From: Actinobacteria bacterium OV320
GTDB taxonomy: Bacteria > Actinomycetota > Actinomycetes > Streptomycetales > Streptomycetaceae
DNA: 64,000 nucleotides
Direction of reading: 5' to 3'
NCBI GenBank assembly: GCA_001298545.1
Contig: LJCX01000038.1
Location: forward strand, 1-64,000
Notes under the pieces: model-generated
Told to the model about the DNA's origin: nothing
The model's input: the letters and a program-made list of their open reading frames with translations, nothing else
The model's database searches: none
Program-made: the position numbers and the translations under genes
Part shown: positions 49,371 through 58,800 of the stretch, piece after piece
How positions within the stretch are numbered: the first letter of the stretch is position 1
Layout of the letters: every line of letters starts with the position of its first letter

Positions 49371-50612
49371 TTGATCTATTGCGGCATCGACTGGGCGGAG
49401 CGCACACACGACGTTGCCCTGGTCGACCACAGCGGCCAGTTACTGGCCAAGCGGCACATCACCGATGACGCCGCTGGCTACAAAGTCCTGCTGGATCTAC
49501 TCGTTGAATACGGCGACACCAAGGAATCACCGATCCCCGTCGCGATCGAGACATCTCGGGGCTTGCTCGTCGCGGTGCTGAGGACCGGCAAGCGGCAGGT
49601 GTTCGCGATCAATCCCATGGCCGCTGCCCGGTATCGTGACCGGCACTCGGTCTCGCGCAAGAAGTCTGACCCAGGCGACGCCCTGGTCCTGGCCAACGTG
49701 CTGCGGACCGACATGCACGCCCACCGACCACTTCCCAACGACAGCGACCTGGCCCGCGCAGTCGCCGTCCTTGCTCGCGCTCAGCAGGACGCGACCTGGA
49801 ACCGGCAGCAGATCTCCAACCAGCTCCGATCCCTGCTGCGTGAGTACTACCCAGCTGCTCTTGCAGCCGTCGAATCCTGGAAGAACGGTCTCTGTCGGCC
49901 CGAGGCCCACGAGCTCCTCAAGCTGGCCCCGACGCCAGCCAAGGCGGCTCGACTTACTCGCGTACAGTTGCAGGCCGCGCTCAAGCGGGCCGGCCGTCAG
50001 CGGGGCATCGCAGCCGACACCGAGCGGCTCCGCGGGGTCTTCCGGGCAGACTGGGCCCACCAGCCGCAGCTGGTCGAGGACGCACTCGGCACGCAGATGC
50101 TTGCTCTCCTGATCCAGCTGGAGGCCGCCTGCACCGCCGCCAACGACCTCGCCAAAGCGGTCGAAGATGCATTCCCTCAGCACCCGGACGCTGAGATCAT
50201 CCTCAGTTTCCCCGGCCTCGGCACCCAGCTCGGCGCCCGGATGCTCGCCGAGATCGGCGACGACCGACAAAGGTTCGCCGACGCCCGCGGACTGAAGGCA
50301 TACGCCGGCGCCTCACCCATCACACGGGCCTCCGGTAAGAAGTCCAGCATCACCCGACGCTGGGTGAAAAACGACCGACTCAACCACGCCGGTTACCTCT
50401 GGGCGTTCTCCGCGATTACCGCCTCGCCCGGCGCCAAGGCCCACTATCGGCGCCGTCGCGACAACCACGCAGACTGGCACGCCGCCGCCCAGCGCAACCT
50501 CTTCAACCGCATGATCGGACAGCTCTACCACTGCCTCCAGCAGGACCAGCGCTACGACGAGGCACTGGCCTTTCCCGCTCCGCCCGACGAGGTGGTCACC
50601 GCGGCTGCGTAA
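49371..50612 (+). CDS. IS110-family transposase (DEDD)
   Basis: A 413-residue protein from TTG 49371 with GGGAGGGG upstream. The N-terminal RuvC-like domain begins YCGIDWAERTHDVALVD and has the later acidic block KKSDPGDALVLANVL. A coiled middle region follows, and the C-terminal Tnp20 domain (LSFPGLGTQLGARMLAEIGD, LKAYAGASPITRASGKKS) contains the serine used in catalysis. IS110 enzymes recombine DNA guided by the element's own bridge RNA. The frame is complete and looks active. Confidence 0.88.
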   Translation: MIYCGIDWAERTHDVALVDHSGQLLAKRHITDDAAGYKVLLDLLVEYGDTKESPIPVAIETSRGLLVAVLRTGKRQVFAINPMAAARYRDRHSVSRKKSDPGDALVLANVLRTDMHAHRPLPNDSDLARAVAVLARAQQDATWNRQQISNQLRSLLREYYPAALAAVESWKNGLCRPEAHELLKLAPTPAKAARLTRVQLQAALKRAGRQRGIAADTERLRGVFRADWAHQPQLVEDALGTQMLALLIQLEAACTAANDLAKAVEDAFPQHPDAEIILSFPGLGTQLGARMLAEIGDDRQRFADARGLKAYAGASPITRASGKKSSITRRWVKNDRLNHAGYLWAFSAITASPGAKAHYRRRRDNHADWHAAAQRNLFNRMIGQLYHCLQQDQRYDEALAFPAPPDEVVTAAA

Positions 50613-50645
50613 CCAGAGGCCATATCCCAAAGGCCAGGAGCCAGC

Positions 50646-51197
50646 CTAGCGTGGCAGTCGAACGACCACGGCGCGAAGCCTTTCCCGTCCTGCCGTGACA
50701 CTCGCGTCCCATAGACCTGCGGCGTCACCGCTCAGCGAGAGGGACTGGAGCCGTTGCTCGTCGGCAAAAAGGCTGGCACCCGCCACATTCTGGTCCAGCA
50801 TCCCCATCGCGGTGAGCGCCGCATGGCCGCAGGACACCGCGTCATCAGCGTTGTCCGAGCCGTGGGCCAGCAAGGCATACCGCAGGCAGAGGGCAGCGAA
50901 GAACGCGTAGGTGTCGGCGACATCGGTGATCCCCTCCTCGTTCGGCTGGAGCTCCGGGAACCGTTCCAGTCGGCGCACGCGCTCGGCGGCGTCCGCGAGA
51001 GGCCGGTCAGCAAACCAAAGATCGCGTACGGACTCCACATAGAGGTCCAGGTCGGCTTCCCGCCCCGGTACACCCGCCCGCAAGCCCACGAACAGCGGCG
51101 CCATGCGTTCGGCACAGGCCGCGACAAACAGGCGGACCGCTTCGCCCTGCCCGTCACGAAGCGACTCCGCAAGGGCCTCCTCCACCAACGTCTGCAT
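50646..51197 (-). CDS. Hypothetical protein, possible immunity-like helical protein
   Basis: A 183-residue protein from ATG 51197. It is mostly helical and acidic (LVEEALAESLRDGQGEAVRL ... TYAFFAALCLRYALLAHGSD). It lacks a signal peptide and membrane helices. The overall look, including a run of helices with conserved aromatic residues (YVESVRDLWFAD), recalls small immunity proteins of polymorphic toxin systems, and an RHS toxin locus lies 1 kb away. I do not recognise the family. Confidence 0.6.
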   Translation of the reverse strand: MQTLVEEALAESLRDGQGEAVRLFVAACAERMAPLFVGLRAGVPGREADLDLYVESVRDLWFADRPLADAAERVRRLERFPELQPNEEGITDVADTYAFFAALCLRYALLAHGSDNADDAVSCGHAALTAMGMLDQNVAGASLFADEQRLQSLSLSGDAAGLWDASVTAGRERLRAVVVRLPR

Positions 51198-51281
51198 GTC
51201 CCACCCTCATCCCGTCCGAACAGATCGACAGGCTACACAGAGGGCCGAGGGCCACGGCTTGACGAGTTAGGACCCTGAGGT

Positions 51282-51899
51282 GTCTGGATAGCCCCGTTCA
51301 CTGGGCTGAGCCCGCGCTGCTTCGCCAAGTTGGTGACGGTGGTGCGTCGCAAAGCCGCGGAGGACTCGCGGCGCGGTCGGCCGTGGGGTCTGCCTTTGGA
51401 GGACCGGGTGTTGCTGGTCGCGGCGTACTGGCGGACGAACCTGACGGTGCGGCAACTCGGGCCGCTCTTCGGGGTCTCGAAGTCGGCTGCCGCCCGGATC
51501 ATCGACCACCTCGGACCGAGGCTCGCGCTCCAGCCACGCAAGCGCTTCGCGAAGGACACCGTGCTGATCGTGGACGGCACTCTGGTCCCGACCCGCGACC
51601 ACAGCGTGGCGGAGCAGTCGAAGAACTACCGATACTCGACCAACCACCAGGTCGTCATCGACGCCGACACGCGCCTCGTCGTCGTGGTCGGCCAGCCGCT
51701 GCCCGGCAACCGCAACGACTGCAGGGCGTGGACCGAGTCTGGAGTGAAGGACGCTGTCGGCAAGACGCTGACCATCGCGGACGGCGGCTATCCCGGCACC
51801 GGCCTGCTGATGCCGCACCGCCGAGCGAACGGCCAGACCGAACTCCCCGCCTGGAAGAATGAACACAACCGCTCCCACAAACAGGTCAGAGCCCGCGTC
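51282..51899 (+). pseudogene. Truncated IS5-type (DDE_Tnp_4) transposase
   Basis: The frame gives a transposase from FTGLSPRCFAKLV through the HTH (LGPLFGVSKSAAARIIDHLG), the first Asp (VLIVDGTLVPTRD), the second Asp (LTIADGGYPGTGLLMPH) and the start of the last block (KNEHNRSHKQVRARV). There it stops matching: the following residues EHVFARMK-type with the catalytic Glu are replaced by helicase HA sequence. Both the N-terminus (a stop just upstream) and the C-terminus are missing. Confidence 0.65.
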
Positions 51900-51975
51900 G
51901 CAGAACAACGAAGGGCCCACGGGGCGGGTCAGATGACCGGCCTGCGCGCCCAGCGGCTGGAGAAGCTCAGCATGG
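51900..51975 (+). pseudogene. HA-domain fragment of a telomere-type helicase
   Basis: AEQRRAHGAGQMTGLRAQRL followed by EKLSMVW matches residues of the first HA module of the helicase at 1290-3680 (bases 2916-3000), with strong DNA similarity too. It is fused in frame to the truncated transposase. It shows that the telomere-type helicase family was once present here and was cut by transposition or recombination. Confidence 0.65.
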
Positions 51976-51984
51976 TGTGGTCGC

Positions 51985-52154
51985 CGGCCGGGCGTCGTGC
52001 AGCGCAGCCTGATCAACGCCTATCGCAAGTCCGGCCTGAACAGTGCGAAGCTGGCCGAACTGCTGAACGTCACCCTCACGGTTTTGGGCGACTACCTCAT
52101 GGCGAACGAGATTCCCGACCCGTCGACCTGCACTCGGAGAAGGTCATGTCTCTG
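51985..52154 (+). pseudogene. C-terminal scrap of an HTH protein
   Basis: In another frame than the preceding scrap, the sequence reads SLINAYRKSGLNSAKLAELL and NVTLTVLGDYLMANEI before the TGA at 52152-52154. This looks like the C-terminal HTH of an XRE-type regulator. It has no start codon or N-terminal part. It is the third gene scrap in 900 bases and directly follows the helicase scrap. Confidence 0.45.
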
Positions 52155-52165
52155 ATGGCTCCGCT

Positions 52166-52744
52166 TCAAACCAAGGAAGGTCGGGTCGGGTCGGTGGGAT
52201 CCCATCCAGAGTTCCAAGCCATTTCGGCTCCGTGAGCATGGAAAAACTTCCTCTCCGAGGCGTAGATCGGATAAGCACCAACGAGCTCTACGGAATCGTG
52301 GGCATCCTGTCCGGGCGAGGGAGCAAGATCAATCCTGCGATCCATAGCCAGGCTGGGTTCAGGTGAACCCAAGAGAAGGCTACTCAAGCTCGATCCCTCC
52401 ACGTATGGCTTCATGTAGCCGATGACCATGCCGGGCTCAAAGGGGCACAAGCCGCGCAAGGCGGCGACAGTGATAGCTGGAACCTGCGCCCACCTCAAAT
52501 CATCTGAATGCATGGTGACGCAGAGCTCGCGCCCTGCAGCCAGCGAATCCACCGATAGAGAAAGCCCGTAAGTGACTCCGGTAACAAATCCAGACTCTGG
52601 CTTGCCTGCATATGTCAGCGAAAAAACCTGCCCGTCTGCCGGAACACGCGGCACAACTTCATGGATCTCTGGATCAGCTCCAAGTACGGAGCTCAAGCGC
52701 CCCACGAAGCGAGCGAACCGCTCAGTATCACTAGACTGAACCAT
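52166..52744 (-). CDS. Suppressor-of-fused (SUFU) type immunity protein
   Basis: A 192-residue protein from ATG 52744 (GAAGGTGG upstream). The family signature is at the C-terminus: VELVGAYPIYASERKFFHAH followed by GAEMAWNSGWDPTDPTRP, with SLTYAGKPESGFVTGVTYGL in the middle. SUFU-domain proteins are common immunity proteins next to polymorphic toxins. It starts 70 bases after the stop of the RHS toxin gene, the classical toxin-immunity order, and should bind and block the C-terminal toxin domain. Confidence 0.78.
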   Translation of the reverse strand: MVQSSDTERFARFVGRLSSVLGADPEIHEVVPRVPADGQVFSLTYAGKPESGFVTGVTYGLSLSVDSLAAGRELCVTMHSDDLRWAQVPAITVAALRGLCPFEPGMVIGYMKPYVEGSSLSSLLLGSPEPSLAMDRRIDLAPSPGQDAHDSVELVGAYPIYASERKFFHAHGAEMAWNSGWDPTDPTRPSLV

Positions 52745-52813
52745 TTGAGCACCACCTTCCATCAAACAACGGGCGGGATGACCATCCACGAGGATCATCC
52801 CGCCAAAGCAGCC

Positions 52814-55800
52814 TTACGGAGAATGTACTGATCCTGGCGGCTGGAAGAAGTGCCCATCGGCTGCATCCCACCACTCGGTCAGGCCTTGATCAATGTACGA
52901 GTTGAATTCATCGAATCGACTTGCCGGAATTCTCCACTCAGTCAGCCCCTCGGTCAGCCCCATCGAATTCTCGAGCGGGAATTCCAGATTTCCGAACGCC
53001 TCCCTGAATCCCGGCTTCATCGTGAATACATGCATCCCTAGATCGTGCCCATTACCTGCATAGTGAGCCGCCCCCTCGGGAAGGTTGGACAGATATGCCG
53101 TTGGATGGTCTCCAGCGTGATTAGCTACATTTAGGCCGCTTGCTTCACTGGCCTTATTACCTGTCCCGGGAGAGCGGTAAAGCGGTACCTGATCAGTTGT
53201 GGGGCAATTGTGTACCAGTACCGGCATAGTGTTAGCGAGTACATAGTACGTATGCAGGTCGTTGACCGTCAGGTTATACATGTACTGATCGCCGGGGCGA
53301 ACAGTTACGGAGACGACGCTGACGTGCTGGTTAGTCGCGGTGTTGAGTGCGTGGCCGACAGCAAGGCTGCCCGTGGGTACCCACTTATGGAGGGTGTCAT
53401 CCCAGATGAGGTGCTTGGCAGTGGTGTGCAATACGCCTGTCGTGCCATCCGCTTGGCGAATACGAAGGTCGATGAGGTCGTAGTCGTGATTGATCCACAC
53501 TGCCGAGACAGCGCGTCCCCCCTGGCGCTTGCCCGTCTTTGGGTCGGCCGTTGCGACCTTGTCGCCAGTTTTGATCTTGCCAATGGGCTTGGACTTGCCA
53601 CTGGTCAGCAGCACAGGTGTGTCGGGCGTGAAGCTCTTGCACGGGCTCCGCCCCTTGGTGAGGAAGGCCACCAGCGCGAATGCGCCGATCCGTCCGGTGG
53701 CGTGCTCGCCGTCGCCGTTCTTGTACTCGGTGTAGATACTGACGGCGGTTTCTTTCATGCCAAACAGGGCGGGGATGGCTTGCTTGGCGATGACTCCTGG
53801 CACGGTCAGGCCTGCGCAGCTGCCCCAGCCGTCTCCGAGGAGGCAGTCACCCACCGTATTGACGTTGGAGAGGGCTTGGTTGACCACGCTCGCGCCCATG
53901 TCTTTGAACTGGTCGACGAATCCGGAGAAGTAGCCGCCGAGCCCGCTTTTGTGGCTGACGTGGCTCCAGTGGCCGTGGCCTCCGCCTCCACTGTTGGCGG
54001 TTCCGCTTTTGCTGGCAACGGTATTGGTGGGAGTACTGCCTGTGCCGAATTCATCACGCATGGCCGCATCGGTGCTGACCTTGTTGCCGGGCGTGGAGTT
54101 GAGGCAGGAGGGGCAGTTGCGGGTCGGGCAATCGGGGCCCGCGCACAATCCGCTGGGGTCGCTGTGGGTGATGGGGTTGCCTGCGGCGTAGGTGTAGCCG
54201 GCGAGTTGTTGGTCGTCGGTGGCTTCGAAGAGAGGGTCGAGGCTGGCGAAGCGGCCGAGGGTGGGGTCGTATTGGCGGGCGCCGAGTTGGGTGAGGCCGG
54301 TGTTGGTGTTGTCGGGGGCGTTGAGGAATCCGCGGTTGTCGAGCCAGTTGACGGTGGTGCCGCGGGCGCCGCCGTAGGGGGTGAACTGGCGCCAGGTGGG
54401 GGTCTGGGCGGTGTTGTCGAGGTAGAGGCTGCTGGTGCCGTGGGGGTCGCTGATTTCGAATTTGTAGTTGGTGCCGGTTCCTGTGCGGACTGCGGTGCCG
54501 CCGCCGGGCAGGGGGAGGTAGCGGACGCCGGTGGTGGTGGTTCCGGTGAGGGTGAGCTGTTCGCCGGGCAGGTAGAGGGTGGTGCTGGCGGGGTCGGTCT
54601 GGAGCAGGACGTTGCCGTCGGCGTCGTAGATGTAGCCGGTGGTGCCGGTCTTGCCGCCGCTGACCTGGGTGAGCTGTCCGGCGTCGTTCCAGGTCAGGGT
54701 CTGGTTGCCGGAGGCGAGGGTGTTGCGGGTGGTGGTGTTGCCGGTCTTGTCGTAGGTGTAGCTGGTGGTGGCGGTGCTGGCACCGCTGGCCTGGGTGGAG
54801 GCCAGGGCATGGGGCTGGGCGGTGGCGTTGCCGTTGTAGTCGTAGGTGTAGCTGGTGGTGGTGTCGCTGCCGCCGGTAGTGGAGTGTTCGACCTGGTGCT
54901 GGCGTTGTCCGAGGACGTCGAAGTCCCAGCTGGTCCAGTACGCGGTGCCGCCGGTGAGTGGGTCGCCGACCTGGGCGTGGGCGCTTGCGGTGGGGGCGGC
55001 GTCGCAGCTGTCGGTAGCGGTCCAGGCTTGGGTGAGTCGGTTGAGTTCGTCGTACTGGTAGCACTGGGTCTCGGGAGCCGTAGTAGCTCCCAGGCGCGTG
55101 GTGACCTGCTTGGTGATGTTGCCTGCGGGGTCGTAAGAGTAGTTCTGTTCGTCGATCTTCGCCGTTGTGGCAGACCCGGTCACCCGTTGGTCGGTGAGTG
55201 CTCCCGTGTGCGGGTCGTATTCGTTGGTGAGGTAGGCCAGGTCGGTGAGCTGGCCCAAGGTCGCCTGAAGTACTTGGCCGTAGGCACTGTAGGCGGTGCT
55301 CTTGGCGTAGACGTAGGACGTGGAGCCCAGTGCGTTGGGCAGGTCCAAGGCGCTGGTGTAGCCGTGGGTGACGATCTCGTTGGGCAGGCCACCGCCGAGG
55401 GGATAGTTGTCGGTGAGGAGCTCGCCGCTGTTGGCGCTGTAGGTGTGGCGGAAGGTGTAGCTCTTGCCGCCGAGCGCTCCGTGGACGGCCGGGATGGTAA
55501 TGGACTGACCGAGTGATTCGCCGAAGGCGTTGAAGGCCAACTGCTGAGTTGTGTAGGTGTTTCCGGCGTTGTAGGAAGTGGCGGTGGTCTTCTGGCCGAT
55601 CGGGTTGGTGACGCCGGAGACGGCGTTGTCGTTGTCGTAGGTCCAGGCAGCTGTCTGGTTGCCGCTCGCGCCAGGAGTCTGAGCAGCGGCCGTGGCGGCG
55701 TACTGGCCCGTCTGGCGGTTCAACACGTCGTAGGTGTTGGAGATGCTCTTGCCGCGGGCGTCGGTGGTCTGGGTGAGGTTGCCGACTGCGTCATAGACCA

Positions 55801-58800
55801 TGCTGGTGGTGCCGGCGTCTGGGTCGGTCTTGGACGTGGCGCGGCCGAGGAGGTCGTAGGCGGTGGTCCAGGTACTGCCCTTGGCGGTGACGGTGTTCTG
55901 CTTGCCGTGCCCGTCGTATCCGTACGTGATCGCGTTGTAGGTGCCGCCGGTGACGGAGAACGGGCCCGTGAAGGTGTTGACGGGGATGGTCAGCGTCGGC
56001 CGGGTGCTGTAGGAGTCGATCTCGGATGTGCGGCCGAGGGGATCGGTGCGCGTGGTTTGGACCGTGCCGCCGGTAGGCGGGATGACGGTGGTGGCGTCCC
56101 CGCTGTAGACGGTGGTGGTCTTCTGCTTGAGCACCGAGTACTGCATGGAGTCGTCGACGACCGCGCGGCCCAGGCCGTCGAGGGTGTAGCGGTCCTGGTT
56201 GGGGATCTCCGCGTCCTGCGCGGAGGCCGGCGCCAGGCTCGGAAGGCTGTTGGGGTCCCAGTAGGCGTTGTTCTTCTTCGACACCCAGCCGTGCGAGTCG
56301 TAGAACGACTCGGTGACTATTCGACCGCCCTGCGGGGTCGGCGTCTGGCTCTGCCGTGACCGGCCGAGTGAGTCGATGAGGGAGTAGGAGGTGACGTAGC
56401 CCTGGACGTCGTTCAGGGTGTCGGTGGTGGTGCCGGACTGGCTGGTCTGGGAGACCGTGTAGGTGTACTTGGCGTCGGCCGGACCGGTGGTGGGGTGGTT
56501 GTGCTTCCACACGTCGGTGGTGCGTCCGAGTGCGTCGTAGTGGACGGTGTCGGTGATCCCGTTGGCGTCGGTGGTGGCCAGGGTGAGCCCGCGGGTGGGG
56601 TCGGTGTTGGTGCTGGTCGTTTGGTTCTTGGCGTTGGTGACCGTTGTGCCGGTGGTCAGGCCGACGCTGTTCACCGTGTAAGCGGTGGATGTCTTGTTGC
56701 CGCCCGCGTCGTAGGCGTCCTTGGGGCGGCCGTAGGTGTCGTAGGTGGCGCGGGTCTGGGTCTGCCAGGTGAACGCGCCGCCGCTGTAGGCGGAGGCGTG
56801 CCGGGCCATGGTGATCTCGCCCTTGGTGGGCGCGACTGTCTGGGGGAAGGCGGTGGCGAAGCTGGTGTCGTCGTAGTACGTCCTCGTCGCAGAGACCACC
56901 TGGTCAGGCCGGGAGACGCTGGTGGGTGCGGTGAGGGTGTTGAGGGTTTTCGGAACGGTGGCCGGACTGTTCTGGCTGAATCCGGCGCAGGCGACCGAGT
57001 CGGTCTCCTTGGAGGCTTCGAGTCCGACCAGGTTGGTGGTCGTGTTGGCCTTGGCGTAGGTGATCGCGGTGCACTGGTCGTACGCGGCGGCGGCGGGCAC
57101 CGTGTGGGTGTAGCTGTAGGTCAGCAGGCCGAAGTTGTCGTCAGTGAGGGTCGCGTCGTAGGTGTTGTCCGTCTCCGTGACACGCCAGCTCGTGGTGCCC
57201 CCGCTGGTGAGCGCCTGGCGGCTCCAGGTTTCGGCGGTGTTGGTGGTGTGGGCGGTCAGGGCCGGCAGGCCGGTGCGGGCTCGGGTGGCCGTGGCGGCGG
57301 AGATCCAGTAGGAGGTGACGGTGGAGTTGTCCACGCTGCCGCCGACACCGGTGTAGGCGGTGGTCTCCAGGGCGTTGCCCGCCAGCTGGTCGCTGTCGGT
57401 GTGCACGCCGCCCTGGGAGTCGGTCACGTTCACCGAGCGGCGGCTGGAGGAGGACAGCCAGTCGTCGTCCATACCTCGGTAGTAGGAGGTGACCGACTTG
57501 GTCTGCGCGTCGTTGACGCCGTCGCCCGTGCGGGTCTCCACGCTCGCGTAGCCGCGGAACTGGCCCCAGGTGCGGTACTTGGCCTTGACGACTTCGTTGT
57601 CGTCGTGGTGCCAGGCGGCGCCACCGTTGTAGAGGTAGTTCGTCTTCTTTTCCGCCGCGCCGCCGGTGCTGTCGGTCTCCGTCACCTGGGTGACCGCGTA
57701 TTTCTCGAACCAGTCGGTGATCGGGTTCAGGTAGTCCTTAGGTGTCCAGGACACCGGGTAGCAGGACTTGGTGTTGGTCTTGGGGTCCGCGCTGGCCACG
57801 TAGCTGGCGGTGCAGGCGTCCGGCAGGTCGTAGCTGACGGAGGTCAGTCCGCCCACTTCGCTGGTGATGCCGGAGATGCGGTAGCGGTAGAGGCCGGGGA
57901 AGTTGGAGGTGTCGACCCGGTTCTTCAGGTCCACGCCTGCGAACTTCACGTCTGGCAGGGTGATCGGGGAGGTGGAGCCGCCGGCGGTGGTGTCGTCGCC
58001 TTCGTGGGTGATCGAGGCCAGCCACAGTGTGGGCGAGGTGCCGTCTCCGGTGGCCGGCTCGCTCTGATGCAGGGTGTAGGTGTCGACCGCCTGGTACTTG
58101 GCGGCCGTCACGCTGTACTGCTGAACCTTGACCGAGGCCAGTCGGACAGTGGAGAAGAACGTCGGCCCGTGCGCGGCGCAGGTCGCCCCTGAGGCGCAGA
58201 CCAGGTCGTAGGGGACGTCCGGGTACTGGCTGGCGGCGGTGCTTGCCGACAGCGGGTCGCACGTGGTCAGGGTGCAGCGCGCGGCGGTGGTGAGGACGAT
58301 CTGGTCGGGGACGGTGCCGTAGGCGCCGCCGTCGCGGAAGCCGTAGTCGATGCGGGCCAGGTGGGAGTCGCGGACGTAGGAGACGTTGCGGGCGCCGTTT
58401 TCCTCGCCGTAGTAGTTGGTGTCCTGGGCGTAGTAGTAGGCCATGGCGGTGGCGTGGGGGTCCACGACGTAGTCGAGGTGCCACTTGTAGGCCATGGTGC
58501 ACACCGAGGCGCTGAACCCGGACGAGCTGTAGCAGGGGTCGCCGGAGTGCGCGGAGTACACCGGGACGCTGTCCACGGACTTCGTCGTGGCCTTGCCGCT
58601 GGTCCAGCCTGGTAGTTGGTTGCGGCCGAACTGGTACTGGGTGCCGTCCCGTTCGGTGACGATCCAGTAGTCGGTGTTGTAGGTGCCCGAGCCGTTGTTC
58701 GCGTTGGTGACGTGCTTGACGGTCGCGCCGTTGTCGTCGGCCGGCTTCCACGTGCCGTCGCTGTCGTTCTTCACCAGCGAGGTGGAGGAGCCGTTGAGCG

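Noticed and set aside
53210..58192. Long plus-strand open frames opposite the RHS gene
   Set aside because: The translations are Val/Gly/Ala repeats that mirror the RHS codons; they lack ribosome-binding sites and recognisable domains.
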